Source of the DNA: Rhodococcus sp. HNM0563
GTDB taxonomy: Bacteria > Actinomycetota > Actinomycetes > Mycobacteriales > Mycobacteriaceae
Reading direction: 5' to 3'
Assembly (NCBI RefSeq): GCF_012726195.1
Contig: NZ_JAASAF010000001.1
Location: 248,001 to 312,000, forward strand
DNA length: 64,000 nt
The notes beneath the pieces are model-generated. The model did not search any database. It worked only from the letters and a program-made list of their open reading frames with translations, and had not been told where the DNA came from. Every line of letters starts with the position of its first letter. Within the stretch, counting starts at the first letter, position 1. Below are positions 36,636 to 46,070 of this stretch, in pieces. The translations under genes were made by a program, and so were the position numbers.

Positions 36636-36677
36636 GGCGAAACCCTCGCCGCACTCGAGTGCGGCGAGGGTTTCGCC
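36636..36677. terminator. 42-bp perfect palindrome, terminator after fadE23
   Basis: Arms 36636-36656 and 36657-36677 are exact reverse complements with no unpaired centre base. It lies 65 bases past the fadE23 stop and 94 bases before the fadD start, so it should end the fadE24-fadE23 transcript. No U-tract; such I-shaped terminators are common in actinobacteria. A protein-binding role is the alternative. Confidence 0.75.
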
Positions 36678-36742
36678 TGCCTCCCCTGGGGAGCGTCGAG
36701 CCGTGTTGCAGGGTCTACGTCGGCTCGGTCACTTCAGCTCGG

Positions 36743-37954
36743 TCACTTCAGCTCGGAAGACGACTTCCCGAGCACACGGCGGGCCACGATCAGCTGCTGG
36801 ATCTGCTGTGTGCCTTCGAAGATGTCGAGAATCTTGCTGTCGCGGGCCCACTTCTCGAGCAGCGGGCGCTGCGAGTACCCGTAGGTGCCGGCGAGTTCGA
36901 CGGCTTTGAGTGAGACCGCGGTACCCGTACGACCGGCCTTCGCCTTCGAAATCGATGCCTCGAGCGAGTTGGGCTTCTTGTTGTCTGCCATCCACGTCGC
37001 CCGCAGGGCGAGCAGATAGGAGGCTTCCCAGTCGGCTTCGAGTGCGAGGAACTCGGCGGCCGCGGCGTGCTGGTTGTTCGCAGGAGTGTCGTAACTGACC
37101 TCCACCCCCGCCTCAGACAGAATGCCCCTCAGTTCCTCGAGTGCTGCGCGACCGAGACCGATCGCCATGCCTGCGACGATCGGGCGGGTGTTGTCGAAGG
37201 TCTGCATGACCCCGGCGAAGCCCTGCTCGACGTTGACCTCGGGCGAACCGAGGATGTTGTCCTTGGGAATGCGGCAGTCCTGCAGCAGCAGTACCGCAGT
37301 ATCGGAGGCCTTGATACCGAGCTTGTGCTCGAGTCGCGCGACGCTCAATCCGGGCGCATCGCGGGGAACGACGAACGACTTGATCGCGGCCCGGCCCTTC
37401 GACTTGTCCACCGATGCCCAGACGACGACGTGCGAGGAGCGCTCGCCGGAAGTGACGAAGATCTTCTCGCCGTTGAGGACCCACTCGTCGCCGTCGAGAA
37501 CGGCAGTGGTGGTGACTGCGGCCGAGTCCGATCCGAAGCTGGGTTCGGTGATCGCCATCGAGGCCCACACCTTGCCGAATCGTTCGAGTTGCTCGTCGGT
37601 GGCGACCGCGGCGATAGCCGAGTTGCCGAGGCCCTGGTAGGGGATGGACAGTGTCAAGCCGACGTCGCCCCAGCAGGTTTCGATGACATTGAGAAGGCCG
37701 GCCATGTTTCCGCCGTTGGCGTTGTTGCCGTCGGACTTCTTTTCTTTGCCTTCGCGGCCGAGCGTCGCACCCGCTGCGCCCTGGCCGGAATCGTTGAGCG
37801 CCTCGACCATTGCCGCCATCGTGTCGAGCTCGACGGGATACTCGTGTTCCGCGAGGTCGTACTTGCGGGAGACGGGTCGGAAGATCTGGGCGGCGACCTG
37901 ATGGGCCTGATTCGCGGAAGCCTTGAGCTTCTTGGGAAGTTCGAGATTGATCAT
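36743..37954 (-). CDS. fadE23: Acyl-CoA dehydrogenase FadE23
   Basis: 403 aa flavoenzyme oxidising acyl-CoA to enoyl-CoA. Typical motifs: MAITEPSFGSDSAAV near 140, GEKIFVTSG near 165, DNTRPIVAGMAIGLGRAALE near 265 and the terminal DIFEGTQQIQQLIVARRVLG. The usual catalytic Glu region is partly changed (KWARDSKILDIFEGT). Pairing with a 461-aa divergent partner directly upstream matches Rv3140-Rv3139, where the two subunits form a heteromeric enzyme. The 29-base gap indicates an operon under the paired operators before fadE24. Confidence 0.88.
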   Translation of the reverse strand: MINLELPKKLKASANQAHQVAAQIFRPVSRKYDLAEHEYPVELDTMAAMVEALNDSGQGAAGATLGREGKEKKSDGNNANGGNMAGLLNVIETCWGDVGLTLSIPYQGLGNSAIAAVATDEQLERFGKVWASMAITEPSFGSDSAAVTTTAVLDGDEWVLNGEKIFVTSGERSSHVVVWASVDKSKGRAAIKSFVVPRDAPGLSVARLEHKLGIKASDTAVLLLQDCRIPKDNILGSPEVNVEQGFAGVMQTFDNTRPIVAGMAIGLGRAALEELRGILSEAGVEVSYDTPANNQHAAAAEFLALEADWEASYLLALRATWMADNKKPNSLEASISKAKAGRTGTAVSLKAVELAGTYGYSQRPLLEKWARDSKILDIFEGTQQIQQLIVARRVLGKSSSELK

Positions 37955-37983
37955 CACAGGTTCCTTGTGTGTGTCAGGGCCGC

Positions 37984-39369
37984 TCAGACGAGGACGACGC
38001 CCTCGGCGACGCCGATGGCGCGCAGGTCGCGGTACCAACGCTCGACGGGATGTTCCTTGGTGAAGCCGTGGCCGCCGAGTAGCTGGACGCCGTCGAGACC
38101 GATCTGCATTCCCTTGTCCGTCGCCAGTTTGCGAGCGAGCGCTGCTTCGCGAGCGAACGACAGGCCCTGCTCGGCGCGGGCTGCGCCGCGGAGGGTGACG
38201 AGACGGAGGCCGTCGAGTTCGATCTTGATGTTCGCGACCATGAACGCGACCGCCTGGCGGTGGCTGATCGGCTCACCGAATGCCTCGCGCTCGTTGACGT
38301 ACGGGACCACGTAGTCGAGTACGGCCTGCCCGGTGCCGATGGCGAGCGACGCCCAGCCGAGGCGCGACAACCGGACCGCGTCGGCGTACTGCTCCGCACG
38401 AACGTCCGGGTTCTCGTCGCCGAGTAGCGCGGATTGCGGCACGGCGACATCCTCGAGCAGGAGGCGGCCGAGGCCGGCGGCGCGCAGGCCCATGCTGGGA
38501 TCGGCCTCGATGACGACACCTTTGCTCTTCGCTTCGACAATGAAGAACGAGGGCTTACCGTCGAGTTCTGCTGCCACGATGAACAGTTCGGCGCTACCGG
38601 CCGCCGGAACGAGGGCCTTGACTCCGTTGAGCCGGTACCCGCTCGGGGATCGGGTGGCCTTCGTGCGCAGCGCGAACGGATCGAACAGTGCGCGGGGCTC
38701 CGCGATGACGACGGATGCCTGCGGAACATCCTCGCCGGCGAATGCCGGCAGGTACGTCTTCTGCTGGTCGTCGGTGCCCCACTCGGTCAGTGCTACGGCG
38801 ACGCCGCTCGGCGCGAGGATCGGCAGCGCAAGACCCATATCGCCATGTGCGAGGGCCTCGGCGACGAGGCTGTTGGTGACCACTCCGCGTTCGGCGGCTG
38901 CGCCGTCGAACGCTTCGGGCACGTTGACGAGCGTGATGCCGAGCTCGGCGGCGCGTGCGAGCAGGTCGGCGGGTGCGGCTGCAGCTTCGTCGGCGTCGTG
39001 TGCGGCCGGACGCAGGATCTCGGCGGCGAAGTCGCGCACGGTTTCCGAGATCATCTGCTGGTCGTCGGTAGGGGTGAGGTCGAAGTAGTCGGCGTTCTTC
39101 GCGGTGGCGAGGCGCTCGGGGCCGTTGCCGCCGGACACCTTCTTGAACGTGCGGGTCGCGGCGCCGAGGGTCTTGAATCCGGTCTTGGTGGACTCGTACG
39201 TGACCCGGTCGATCGTCTGCCGGAAGTTGTAGCGGTCGGCGAGTTCGGACCCGGTGATCCGCGTGAGTACGCGCATCGCTGCTCCCATGGCGTCCCGTTT
39301 GATCGGGTTGAGGCCGACTGCGGACGTGTCTCGGGGGGTGTTCCGGGCCACACTGTCTTGCTTGCTCAT
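37984..39369 (-). CDS. fadE24: Acyl-CoA dehydrogenase FadE24
   Basis: 461 aa, length and order as fadE24 (Rv3139). The first 90 residues are a family-specific extension (MRVLTRITGSELADRYNFR). The dehydrogenase core includes HGDMGLALPILAPSG near 180 and LDGVQLLGGHGFTKEHPVERWYRDLRA near 430. It lacks several flavin-binding residues of standard FadE proteins, as one subunit of the mycobacterial heterotetramers does. First gene of a two-gene operon; two operator-like palindromes precede it by 43-81 bases. Confidence 0.87.
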   Translation of the reverse strand: MSKQDSVARNTPRDTSAVGLNPIKRDAMGAAMRVLTRITGSELADRYNFRQTIDRVTYESTKTGFKTLGAATRTFKKVSGGNGPERLATAKNADYFDLTPTDDQQMISETVRDFAAEILRPAAHDADEAAAAPADLLARAAELGITLVNVPEAFDGAAAERGVVTNSLVAEALAHGDMGLALPILAPSGVAVALTEWGTDDQQKTYLPAFAGEDVPQASVVIAEPRALFDPFALRTKATRSPSGYRLNGVKALVPAAGSAELFIVAAELDGKPSFFIVEAKSKGVVIEADPSMGLRAAGLGRLLLEDVAVPQSALLGDENPDVRAEQYADAVRLSRLGWASLAIGTGQAVLDYVVPYVNEREAFGEPISHRQAVAFMVANIKIELDGLRLVTLRGAARAEQGLSFAREAALARKLATDKGMQIGLDGVQLLGGHGFTKEHPVERWYRDLRAIGVAEGVVLV

Positions 39370-39411
39370 GATCACCAGAAGTTTCTTGTATCGGAGCGGA
39401 CAGGAGTCAAT

Positions 39412-39427
39412 CTTACTCTTGAGTAAG
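39412..39427. promoter_or_regulatory. fadE24 operator, copy 1
   Basis: CTTACTC-TT-GAGTAAG: 7-base perfect arms, 2-base centre. With the second copy it covers the probable fadE24 promoter. The form suits a TetR-type acyl-CoA-responsive repressor, whose gene is not in the neighbourhood. Confidence 0.65.
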
Positions 39428-39434
39428 GTATGTG

Positions 39435-39450
39435 TCTACTCTCGAGTAAG
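39435..39450. promoter_or_regulatory. fadE24 operator, copy 2
   Basis: TCTACTC-TC-GAGTAAG, matching copy 1 at 13 of 16 positions and placed 23 bases from it, about two helical turns, so two dimers could bind the same DNA face. Confidence 0.6.
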
Positions 39451-39541
39451 TTCACAGCTGTCCGGGCAGGACGACACTGCCCGCGCCGCAGGTGAAATGC
39501 AGCGCGGGCAGGGCCAGATGGGCATCAGGGTCGGATGGGCA

Positions 39542-40330
39542 TCAGGACCTGAGGCGGCTCAAGACCTCGTCGTGGAGCGCGCCGTTCGTCGCCACCGCAC
39601 TTCCGCCGTGCGGTCCTGCCGTGCCGTCGAGATTCGTGAACACCCCACCCGCTTCGCGGACGAGCACATCGAGCGCTGCCAGATCCCAGAGCGACACTTC
39701 GGGTTCGAGCGCGATCTCGAGCGCGCCTTCCGCCAAGAGGCAGTAGGAGAAGAAGTCGCCGTAAGCGCGTACGCGCCACACCTCGTCAGTCAGGTCGATG
39801 AACCGGTCACGAATGTTGCGGTCGTTCCAGCCGGAGAGGCTCGAAAAGCTCAGCGACGCCGACGCGAGCGATCCGACCCCGGACACCGCGATGGCACGAG
39901 GTTCGCTGCCGTCGTGCGAGGACCACGCGCCGGCCCCCGAGCACGCCCACCACCGGCGGTGCAGCGCCGGAGCGCTGACCACGCCGACAACCGGGACACC
40001 GTCGACGATCAGTGAGATGAGGCTCGCCCACACCGGCACACCCCGCACGAAGTTCTTGGTGCCGTCGATCGGATCGATCACCCATTGGCGGCCTTCGAAG
40101 ACCGGATCGCCGCCGAATTCCTCCCCGAGAATCGCGTCGTCGGGCCGCTCGGAGGAAAGTGTCTCCCGCACCAGGCGTTCCACCGCGAGATCGGCGTCGG
40201 ACACCGGTGTCAGGTCGGGTTTGTCGTCGACCTTCAGGTCCAGCGCGCGGAAACGGTCGCGGGTGACGGCGTCTGCGGCGTCGGCGAGACGCAGTGCGAG
40301 TTCGAGATCGGCGGTGTAGTCGGTGGCCAT
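39542..40330 (-). CDS. hisN: Histidinol-phosphatase HisN (inositol monophosphatase family)
   Basis: 262 aa Mg2+-dependent phosphatase with the full IMPase signature: LGEEFGG near residue 70, [12 protein letters not shown] near 88 and [15 protein letters not shown] near 215. Position next to fadE24/23 corresponds to Rv3137, and the closest characterised relative is HisN of Corynebacterium glutamicum, the penultimate step of histidine synthesis. Inositol-phosphatase activity is the alternative. The start is 7 bases after TAGCGT, so leaderless. Divergent from prfB with 39 bases between. Confidence 0.87.
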   Translation of the reverse strand: MATDYTADLELALRLADAADAVTRDRFRALDLKVDDKPDLTPVSDADLAVERLVRETLSSERPDDAILGEEFGGDPVFEGRQWVIDPIDGTKNFVRGVPVWASLISLIVDGVPVVGVVSAPALHRRWWACSGAGAWSSHDGSEPRAIAVSGVGSLASASLSFSSLSGWNDRNIRDRFIDLTDEVWRVRAYGDFFSYCLLAEGALEIALEPEVSLWDLAALDVLVREAGGVFTNLDGTAGPHGGSAVATNGALHDEVLSRLRS

Positions 40331-40337
40331 GCGTCAG

Positions 40338-40343
40338 ACGCTA
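40338..40343 (-). promoter_or_regulatory. -10 box of hisN (leaderless)
   Basis: TAGCGT on the minus strand, 7 bases before the hisN ATG. Confidence 0.5.
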
Positions 40344-40355
40344 GCCCCTAGCCGG

Positions 40356-40361
40356 TAGCCT
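40356..40361 (+). promoter_or_regulatory. -10 box of prfB (leaderless)
   Basis: TAGCCT, 8 bases before the prfB GTG; no Shine-Dalgarno is present. Confidence 0.5.
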
Positions 40362-40369
40362 AGAGAATC

Positions 40370-41488
40370 GTGCATCCCGATGTTTCCGCAGACCTGGCCG
40401 AGCTCGCGACGACCCTCCGGACGGTGGAGTCGGTTCTCGATGTGGAAGAGCTGCGCCGCCGTATCGACGAGCTCGAACATCAGGCGGCCGATCCCGACCT
40501 GTGGAACGACCAGGAGCATGCCCAGCAGGTCACCAGCCAGCTGTCGCACGCGCAGAGCGAACTGCGCCGCGTCGAAGAGTTACGTCAGCGGCTCGAGGAC
40601 CTTCCCGTGCTCTACGAGCTCGCCGAGGACGAAGAGGGTGAAGCGCAGGCAGCTGCGCTGGCCGACGCCGACTCCGAGCGCGAGACCCTGCGCGCCGACA
40701 TCGAGGCGATGGAAGTGCGGACGTTGCTGTCGGGCGAGTACGACCAACGTGATGCCCTCGTCAACATCCGTTCCGGTGCCGGCGGCGTCGACGCCGCGGA
40801 CTGGGCCGAGATGCTCATGCGCATGTACATCCGATGGGCCGACAAGCACGGCTACGGCGTCGAGGTGTACGACACCTCCTACGCCGAAGAAGCAGGCATC
40901 AAGTCGGCGACCTTCGCGATCAAGGCCCCTTACACCTACGGCACTCTGTCGGTCGAGATGGGCACGCACCGCCTCGTTCGAATCAGTCCGTTCGACAACC
41001 AGGGCCGACGCCAGACCTCGTTCGCCGAGGTCGAGGTGCTGCCGGTGGTCGAGACCACCGACCACATCGATATCGACGAGAACGACGTCCGCGTCGACGT
41101 CTACCGGTCGTCCGGCCCCGGCGGGCAGTCGGTCAACACCACCGACTCCGCGGTCCGCCTGACGCACGTGCCAACCGGCATCGTCGTCACCTGCCAGAAC
41201 GAGAAGTCGCAGTTGCAGAACAAGGTGTCTGCGATGCGTGTCCTCCAGGCCAAACTCCTCGAGCGGAAGCGTCAGGAAGAGCGCGCCGAGATGGATGCCC
41301 TCAAGGGTGACGGCGGCAGTTCGTGGGGAAACCAGATGCGCTCCTACGTGCTGCACCCGTACCAGATGGTCAAGGACCTGCGCACCGAGTACGAAGTCAA
41401 CAACCCGTCCTCGGTTCTCGATGGCGACATCGACGGCTTCCTCGAAGCCGGCATCCGCTGGCGGATGGGCGAGGAACAGAACGCGTGA
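40370..41488 (+). CDS. prfB: Peptide chain release factor 2 (RF2)
   Basis: 372 aa; ends translation at UGA and UAA. Peptide anticodon SPF is in [11 protein letters not shown] near residue 205; the catalytic GGQ is in [10 protein letters not shown] near 248. The frame is uninterrupted from the GTG, so the programmed +1 frameshift of E. coli prfB is absent. First gene of the conserved prfB-mscS-ftsE-ftsX-smpB run. Confidence 0.96.
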   Translation: MHPDVSADLAELATTLRTVESVLDVEELRRRIDELEHQAADPDLWNDQEHAQQVTSQLSHAQSELRRVEELRQRLEDLPVLYELAEDEEGEAQAAALADADSERETLRADIEAMEVRTLLSGEYDQRDALVNIRSGAGGVDAADWAEMLMRMYIRWADKHGYGVEVYDTSYAEEAGIKSATFAIKAPYTYGTLSVEMGTHRLVRISPFDNQGRRQTSFAEVEVLPVVETTDHIDIDENDVRVDVYRSSGPGGQSVNTTDSAVRLTHVPTGIVVTCQNEKSQLQNKVSAMRVLQAKLLERKRQEERAEMDALKGDGGSSWGNQMRSYVLHPYQMVKDLRTEYEVNNPSSVLDGDIDGFLEAGIRWRMGEEQNA

Positions 41489-41546
41489 GCCGGTAGGTTC
41501 GGGTCGGGCAGGATCCCGGCCCGGGTCCCTTTCGAAGGAATGAACG

Positions 41547-42428
41547 CTGTTTCCCACCGATGTCCTGCTGAACTGGGTCACCACCCGCGGACTGCTGATC
41601 GCTCTGACGATCCTCGGTGCCGTCATCATCGCCCGGTTCGTTTCGTGGACCGGCGGCCGGGTGACCCGGCGGATCGACGATCGCTACCGGCAGTCCGACG
41701 ACCTCGTGCGCTCGGAGGCGACCAAGCATCGTCATTCGGTCGCACAGGTCGTGACGTGGATGGTGATCGCGTTCGTCTACATCGTTGCAGCGCTCAAGAT
41801 CTTCGACTATCTCAACCTGCCGATCGGTTCGCTCGTGGCACCGGCAACCGTGGTGGGTGCTGCGGTCGGTTTCGGCGCGCAGCGCATCGTGCAGGACATT
41901 CTCGCCGGCTTCTTCATCATCACCGAACGTCAGTACGGATTCGGTGACACCGTGCAGATCTCGGTGACAGGGTCGTCCGAGGACGCCGTAGGCACCGTCG
42001 AGGACGTCACCCTCCGGGTGACTCGGGTCCGCAGCGCGGCCGGCGAAGTGATCACGGTGCCGAACGGTCAGATCAACAAGGCCATCAACCTGTCGAAGGA
42101 CTGGGCGCGCGCCGTAATCGACGTCCCGATTCCGGTCAGTGCCGATATCGGTGCGGTCAGTGACATCCTCCGAGATGTGGGCGTCGCCGCGTACAACGAG
42201 CCGCGCGTGCGAGAACTCCTGCTCGACGAGCCGAGCGTGATGGGTGTCGAGAGCCTCGAGGTCGACCAGGTCAGTATGCGGATCGTCGCCCGAACTCTGC
42301 CGGGGAAGCAGTTCCAGGTCGGTCGTCTGCTCCGCGCGCGCATCGCGGGGGCGCTTCGCGCCAAGGGAATCACAGTGAGTCCGCAACTCGACACCGCAAG
42401 CGTCGTGGAACGATCGGGGGAACCGTGA
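41547..42428 (+). CDS. MscS-type mechanosensitive channel, probable CTG start
   Basis: About 293 aa. Small-conductance mechanosensitive channel with TM helices (LLIALTILGAVIIARFVSW; VVTWMVIAFVYIVAALKIF; pore-lining VGAAVGFGAQRIVQDILAGF) and the cytoplasmic beta domain containing VPNGQINKAINLSKDW. The frame opens after TGA at 41541-41543; the only start before the first helix is CTG 41547, which has AAGGA 7 bases upstream. The next standard start, GTG 41661, would delete the first helix. Homologues such as Rv3104c include that helix. The stop overlaps the next gene by 4 bases. Confidence 0.8.
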   Translation: MFPTDVLLNWVTTRGLLIALTILGAVIIARFVSWTGGRVTRRIDDRYRQSDDLVRSEATKHRHSVAQVVTWMVIAFVYIVAALKIFDYLNLPIGSLVAPATVVGAAVGFGAQRIVQDILAGFFIITERQYGFGDTVQISVTGSSEDAVGTVEDVTLRVTRVRSAAGEVITVPNGQINKAINLSKDWARAVIDVPIPVSADIGAVSDILRDVGVAAYNEPRVRELLLDEPSVMGVESLEVDQVSMRIVARTLPGKQFQVGRLLRARIAGALRAKGITVSPQLDTASVVERSGEP

Positions 42429-42874
42429 CCGACGACCAGCGATCGCACCGTATCCGGATCCCGACCCATCTGTTCCGCGGCCGGGTACGCACCAGCACCC
42501 TCGTGCTGTGCATCGTGTGGCTCGGGCTGTGGGCGGCATATCTGACTCTCAATCAGGACAAGAGCCAGGCCGACGGAACAGGAACGCCGCCCACCGGAGC
42601 AGTCATCATCTCCGAGACACCGTTCGTGCCGTACGTTCCACCCGCGTCGAGCACCGAACAGGCGCCTCCGACCACCACTACCGACGTTGCGCCCTCGTCC
42701 GAACCGACGACTGCCACGACGACACCGGGCGACACGCCCGCCCCGATGACCGGGACGCAGCCCCCCGAGACCACTACTGCCGATGCGAATCCCTTCCGAT
42801 TGCCGCAGATCCCGGGACTCCCAGGATTCGACGGGGAGTCGGGCACAGAACCGACCGGTGAGCCGGGGCAATAG
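42425..42874 (+). CDS. Single-pass membrane protein with Pro/Thr-rich outer domain
   Basis: 149 aa. Basic N-terminus, one TM helix at residues about 25-43 ([16 protein letters not shown]), then a low-complexity Thr/Pro/Ser-rich extracytoplasmic part. No known domain. A proline-rich protein (Rv3103c) occupies the same place between mscS and ftsE in M. tuberculosis, so it may serve the channel or the divisome. Coupled to mscS by a GTGA overlap. Confidence 0.8.
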   Translation: MTDDQRSHRIRIPTHLFRGRVRTSTLVLCIVWLGLWAAYLTLNQDKSQADGTGTPPTGAVIISETPFVPYVPPASSTEQAPPTTTTDVAPSSEPTTATTTPGDTPAPMTGTQPPETTTADANPFRLPQIPGLPGFDGESGTEPTGEPGQ

Positions 42875-42893
42875 GTCACCATCCGGTAACGGC

Positions 42894-42899
42894 TAGCAT
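42894..42899 (+). promoter_or_regulatory. -10 box of ftsE (leaderless)
   Basis: TAGCAT, 7 bases before the ftsE GTG, with no Shine-Dalgarno. Confidence 0.5.
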
Positions 42900-42906
42900 T
42901 GCCGTC

Positions 42907-43596
42907 GTGATCCGCCTGGAAAATGTGTCCAAGTCCTACAAGACGTCGACCAGACCCGCATTGGACGGCGTGTCCGTCGAGGTGGACAAAGGCGAGTTCG
43001 TCTTCCTCATCGGCCCGTCCGGCTCCGGGAAGTCGACCTTCATGCGCCTGCTGCTCCGCGAGGACACACCCACGAGCGGCGAGATCCACGTGGCGGATTT
43101 CCACGTCAACAAGTTGTCGGCGCGGCGGGTCCCGAAACTGCGCCAGAATCTCGGCTGCGTCTTCCAGGACTTCCGTCTGTTGCAGCGCAAGACCGTGGCG
43201 GAGAACATCTCGTTTGCGCTCGAGGTCATCGGCAAGCCCCGTTCCGTGATCGAACGGACCGTGCCCGAAGTCCTCGACCTCGTCGGATTGTCCGGCAAGG
43301 CGGGGCGCCTTCCCACCGAACTGTCCGGTGGTGAGCAGCAGCGTGTTGCGATCGCACGCGCGTTCGTGAACCGGCCGCTGGTTCTGCTGGCGGACGAGCC
43401 CACCGGCAATCTCGATCCCGAGACCAGCCAGGACATCATGCTGCTGCTCGAACGGATCAACCGCACCGGCACCACGGTGCTCATGGCCACGCACGATCAC
43501 CACATCGTGGACGCAATGCGGCGCCGCGTCGTCGAACTCGACCTGGGCCGGGTGGTCCGCGACGAAGCACGCGGCGTGTACGGCGTGGGTCGCTGA
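42907..43596 (+). CDS. ftsE: Cell division ATPase FtsE
   Basis: 229 aa ABC ATPase: Walker [10 protein letters not shown] near 37, signature [14 protein letters not shown] near 140, Walker [13 protein letters not shown] near 160 and the H-loop THDHH near 197. FtsEX transmits cytoplasmic ATP hydrolysis to cell-wall hydrolases (RipC in mycobacteria). ftsX follows after 54 bases. Confidence 0.96.
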   Translation: MIRLENVSKSYKTSTRPALDGVSVEVDKGEFVFLIGPSGSGKSTFMRLLLREDTPTSGEIHVADFHVNKLSARRVPKLRQNLGCVFQDFRLLQRKTVAENISFALEVIGKPRSVIERTVPEVLDLVGLSGKAGRLPTELSGGEQQRVAIARAFVNRPLVLLADEPTGNLDPETSQDIMLLLERINRTGTTVLMATHDHHIVDAMRRRVVELDLGRVVRDEARGVYGVGR

Positions 43597-43650
43597 CCCG
43601 GTCGCCCGTTCCGAGACCAGTCCATCCGGCAACCGAAGGACCTTGACCCC

Positions 43651-44556
43651 ATGCGCGTCAGCTTCCTGTTCAGCGAGGTCACCACCGGCCTGCGCCGCAA
43701 CCTCACCATGACCGTTGCGATGATCCTCACCACCGCCATCTCACTTGCGCTGTTCGGTGCGGGTCTGCTCGTCGTCCAGATGGCCGACAAGACGCAGAAG
43801 ATCTTCCTCGACCGGGTGGAGATCCAGGTGTTCCTCACCGAAGACATCTCGTCACTCGACCCGGAATGTGAACAGGAACTCTGCAGCACCCTGCGCACCG
43901 ACCTCGAGAACACCGACGACGTGGTGTCCGTCCAGTACCTCAGTCGCGACGATGCGGTGCTCGACGCCACCGAGCGTGTCTTCGCGGACCAACCCGAATT
44001 GGCCGAGCTCGTCAGTCCCGAGAGTTTTCCCGCATCGTTCAAGGTGAAGATGTCCGATCCGTCGAGCTTCGCGATCATTCAGACCGAGTTCGCGGAACGG
44101 CCGGGTGTGGACAGCATCCTCAACCAGCAAGACCTGGTCGAGCGGTTGTTCGGTGTGCTCGGCGGCATCCGTAACGCGGCCTTCGCGATCGCGACTATCC
44201 AGGCCGTCGCGGCGATCCTGCTCATCGCCAACACCGTGCAGATTGCCGCCTTCACCCGCCGCACCGAGGTCGGCATCATGCGCCTCGTCGGTGCGACCCG
44301 CTGGTACACCCAACTGCCGTTCCTCCTCGAAGCCGTCGTGGCCGCGATCGTCGGCGCAGCCCTTGCCATCGGCGGATTGTTCGCTGCGAAGTCGCTGTTC
44401 GTCGACGACATGCTTGCCGAGGTCTACGGCGCGAACATCGTCGCGCGAATCACCGACAGCGACATCCTGCTCGTCGCTCCGTTCCTCGTACTCGTCGGCG
44501 TGGGCATGGCAGCGATCACCGCGTACGCGACACTGCGCCTGTACGTGCGTGAATAA
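43651..44556 (+). CDS. ftsX: Cell division protein FtsX
   Basis: 301 aa with four transmembrane helices: one at 20-45, a large extracytoplasmic domain (about 50-165, which contacts cell-wall hydrolases and has the C-x4-C pair CEQELC), and three at 170-300 with the FtsX motif [21 protein letters not shown] near 205. Forms the membrane part of the FtsEX complex. Normal length. Confidence 0.95.
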   Translation: MRVSFLFSEVTTGLRRNLTMTVAMILTTAISLALFGAGLLVVQMADKTQKIFLDRVEIQVFLTEDISSLDPECEQELCSTLRTDLENTDDVVSVQYLSRDDAVLDATERVFADQPELAELVSPESFPASFKVKMSDPSSFAIIQTEFAERPGVDSILNQQDLVERLFGVLGGIRNAAFAIATIQAVAAILLIANTVQIAAFTRRTEVGIMRLVGATRWYTQLPFLLEAVVAAIVGAALAIGGLFAAKSLFVDDMLAEVYGANIVARITDSDILLVAPFLVLVGVGMAAITAYATLRLYVRE

Positions 44557-44624
44557 CGATTTGTGCGGGTTCCTATGCTGGACTGTGTTCCACTTCGACC
44601 GATTTGAACCTGAAAGGCCTGCAC

Positions 44625-45098
44625 GTGAAGGAAAAGGGCCGGAAGGTCATCGCCACGAACCGTAAGGCGCGGCACAACTACGCCATCCTCGATACGTACG
44701 AGGCGGGCATTGCGCTTGTCGGTACGGAGGTGAAGGCCCTACGGGAAGGGAAGGCGTCACTCGTCGACGCGTTCGCGACGGTCGACGACGGCGAGGTGTG
44801 GCTGCGCGGGCTGCACATCCCGGAGTACGGGCACGGCACCTGGACCAACCACGCTCCGCGTCGAACCCGCAAACTGCTGCTGCACCGGCGTGAGATCGAC
44901 GCGCTGGTCGGCAAGACCCGTGAGGGCAACCAGACGTTGGTACCGCTCTCAATGTACTTCTCCGACGGCAAGGTCAAGGTCGAGTTGGCACTCGCCAAGG
45001 GCAAGCAGGACTACGACAAGCGGCAGGATCTCGCCCGTCGCACTGCCGAACGCGAGGTGACCCGCGAACTCGGCAGGCGGGTGAAAGGTATGCGCTGA
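44625..45098 (+). CDS. smpB: SsrA-binding protein SmpB
   Basis: 157 aa partner of tmRNA in ribosome rescue. Conserved [34 protein letters not shown] and the basic C-terminal tail (DKRQDLARR to GRRVKGMR) that enters the empty mRNA channel. GTG 44625 follows AAAGG with 8-base spacing; a TTG at 44604 would add seven residues containing that Shine-Dalgarno. ssrA lies about 1 kb downstream. Confidence 0.95.
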   Translation: MKEKGRKVIATNRKARHNYAILDTYEAGIALVGTEVKALREGKASLVDAFATVDDGEVWLRGLHIPEYGHGTWTNHAPRRTRKLLLHRREIDALVGKTREGNQTLVPLSMYFSDGKVKVELALAKGKQDYDKRQDLARRTAEREVTRELGRRVKGMR

Positions 45099-45949
45099 CC
45101 TCGGTCCTGTTGGCTCTCGTGGCCGCGGTCGGCTACGGAGTCAGCGATTTTCTCGGTGGTGTCGCTTCTCGGCGGGCCACCGCACTGTCGTTCGTCGTTG
45201 CGTCGTATCCGCTGTCGCTGGTGATCGTCCTTGTGATCGCACCGATCGCGGGCGGCGACGTGACCGCGGAATCGCTGATCTGGGGTGCCGCGTCGGGCCT
45301 GTTCGGTGGCTTCGCGGTGTGGTGGTTCTATCGTGCCCTCGCATCCGGCCCGATGTCGGTGGTATCGCCGGTGACTGCGCTGCTCGTAGCTGGAATCCCC
45401 GTCCTTGCCGGCCTCGTCACAGGGGAGCGTCCAGGGCCGCTCGCCGGGGTCGGGATCGTCGTCGCGCTCATTGCGGTCGTGCTCGTCAGCAGGGAGTCGA
45501 AAGAAACCGTCGGTGGCGACGAGCATCCGGCCTTCACCCTTCGTGTCGCGGGACTCACTGCAGCGGGGGGTGTGGCATTCGCGCTCACCTTCATCTCGCT
45601 CGATCAGGTCCCCGACGGAACCGGCCTCTGGCCGCTGGTGTTCCAACGTCTCTCCGCGACCGCCGTCGTGTGGGCCGTTGCCGTGGCCGTACGGCAGTTC
45701 ACGGGTCCGCCGCGGTTGCTGTACCGGCATGTCGTCGCCGTCGCGCTGCTCGACGTGGTGTCGAACGCCGCGATGATGTTCGCGTTCCAGGGTGGGATGC
45801 TCTCGCTGGTGAGCGTCGTCGGGGCTCTCTACCCCGCGGCCACCGTGCTGCTCGCGCTCGTCGTGCTGGGAGAGCGACTCGGTCGCGGCCAATACACGGG
45901 CATGATCCTCGCGTGTCTGTCGGTCGCGATGATCACCTTCGGGACTTGA
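45095..45949 (+). CDS. EamA/DMT-family permease, probable CTG start
   Basis: About 284 aa with ten hydrophobic helices in two EamA repeats; [21 protein letters not shown] opens the first and [22 protein letters not shown] the second. Substrate unknown. The usual N-terminus of such proteins ([10 protein letters not shown]...) begins at CTG 45095, which has GAAAGG 6 bases upstream and overlaps the smpB stop as CTGA; TTG 45110 is the alternative. It sits between smpB and ssrA with no evident functional link. Confidence 0.78.
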   Translation: MTSVLLALVAAVGYGVSDFLGGVASRRATALSFVVASYPLSLVIVLVIAPIAGGDVTAESLIWGAASGLFGGFAVWWFYRALASGPMSVVSPVTALLVAGIPVLAGLVTGERPGPLAGVGIVVALIAVVLVSRESKETVGGDEHPAFTLRVAGLTAAGGVAFALTFISLDQVPDGTGLWPLVFQRLSATAVVWAVAVAVRQFTGPPRLLYRHVVAVALLDVVSNAAMMFAFQGGMLSLVSVVGALYPAATVLLALVVLGERLGRGQYTGMILACLSVAMITFGT

Positions 45950-46010
45950 GTGCTCGTCTCGGTCATCGGGGCGTTGTGAGCGGCGTCATCCGACAATCCT
46001 GGAAATGGGA

Positions 46011-46039
46011 ATGACATCGGGTGCGGGTGACGTTAATGT
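46011..46039 (+). promoter_or_regulatory. Promoter of ssrA
   Basis: -35 ATGACA (46011-46016), 17-base spacer, -10 TAATGT (46034-46039). Start near 46046 gives a short 5' extension with hairpin 46047-46063, to be removed by RNase P. Confidence 0.6.
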
Positions 46040-46070
46040 AGGTAGTCCTGCGAACGTCGCAGGCGCGTAC

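Noticed and set aside
40370-40470. Programmed frameshift in prfB
   Set aside because: The frame is open from the GTG to the GGQ domain; no in-frame TGA or slippery site near codon 25.
41540-41947. ATG 41540 frame as a protein
   Set aside because: Its translation is Arg-rich and unlike any family; the MscS frame over the same bases is clearly conserved.
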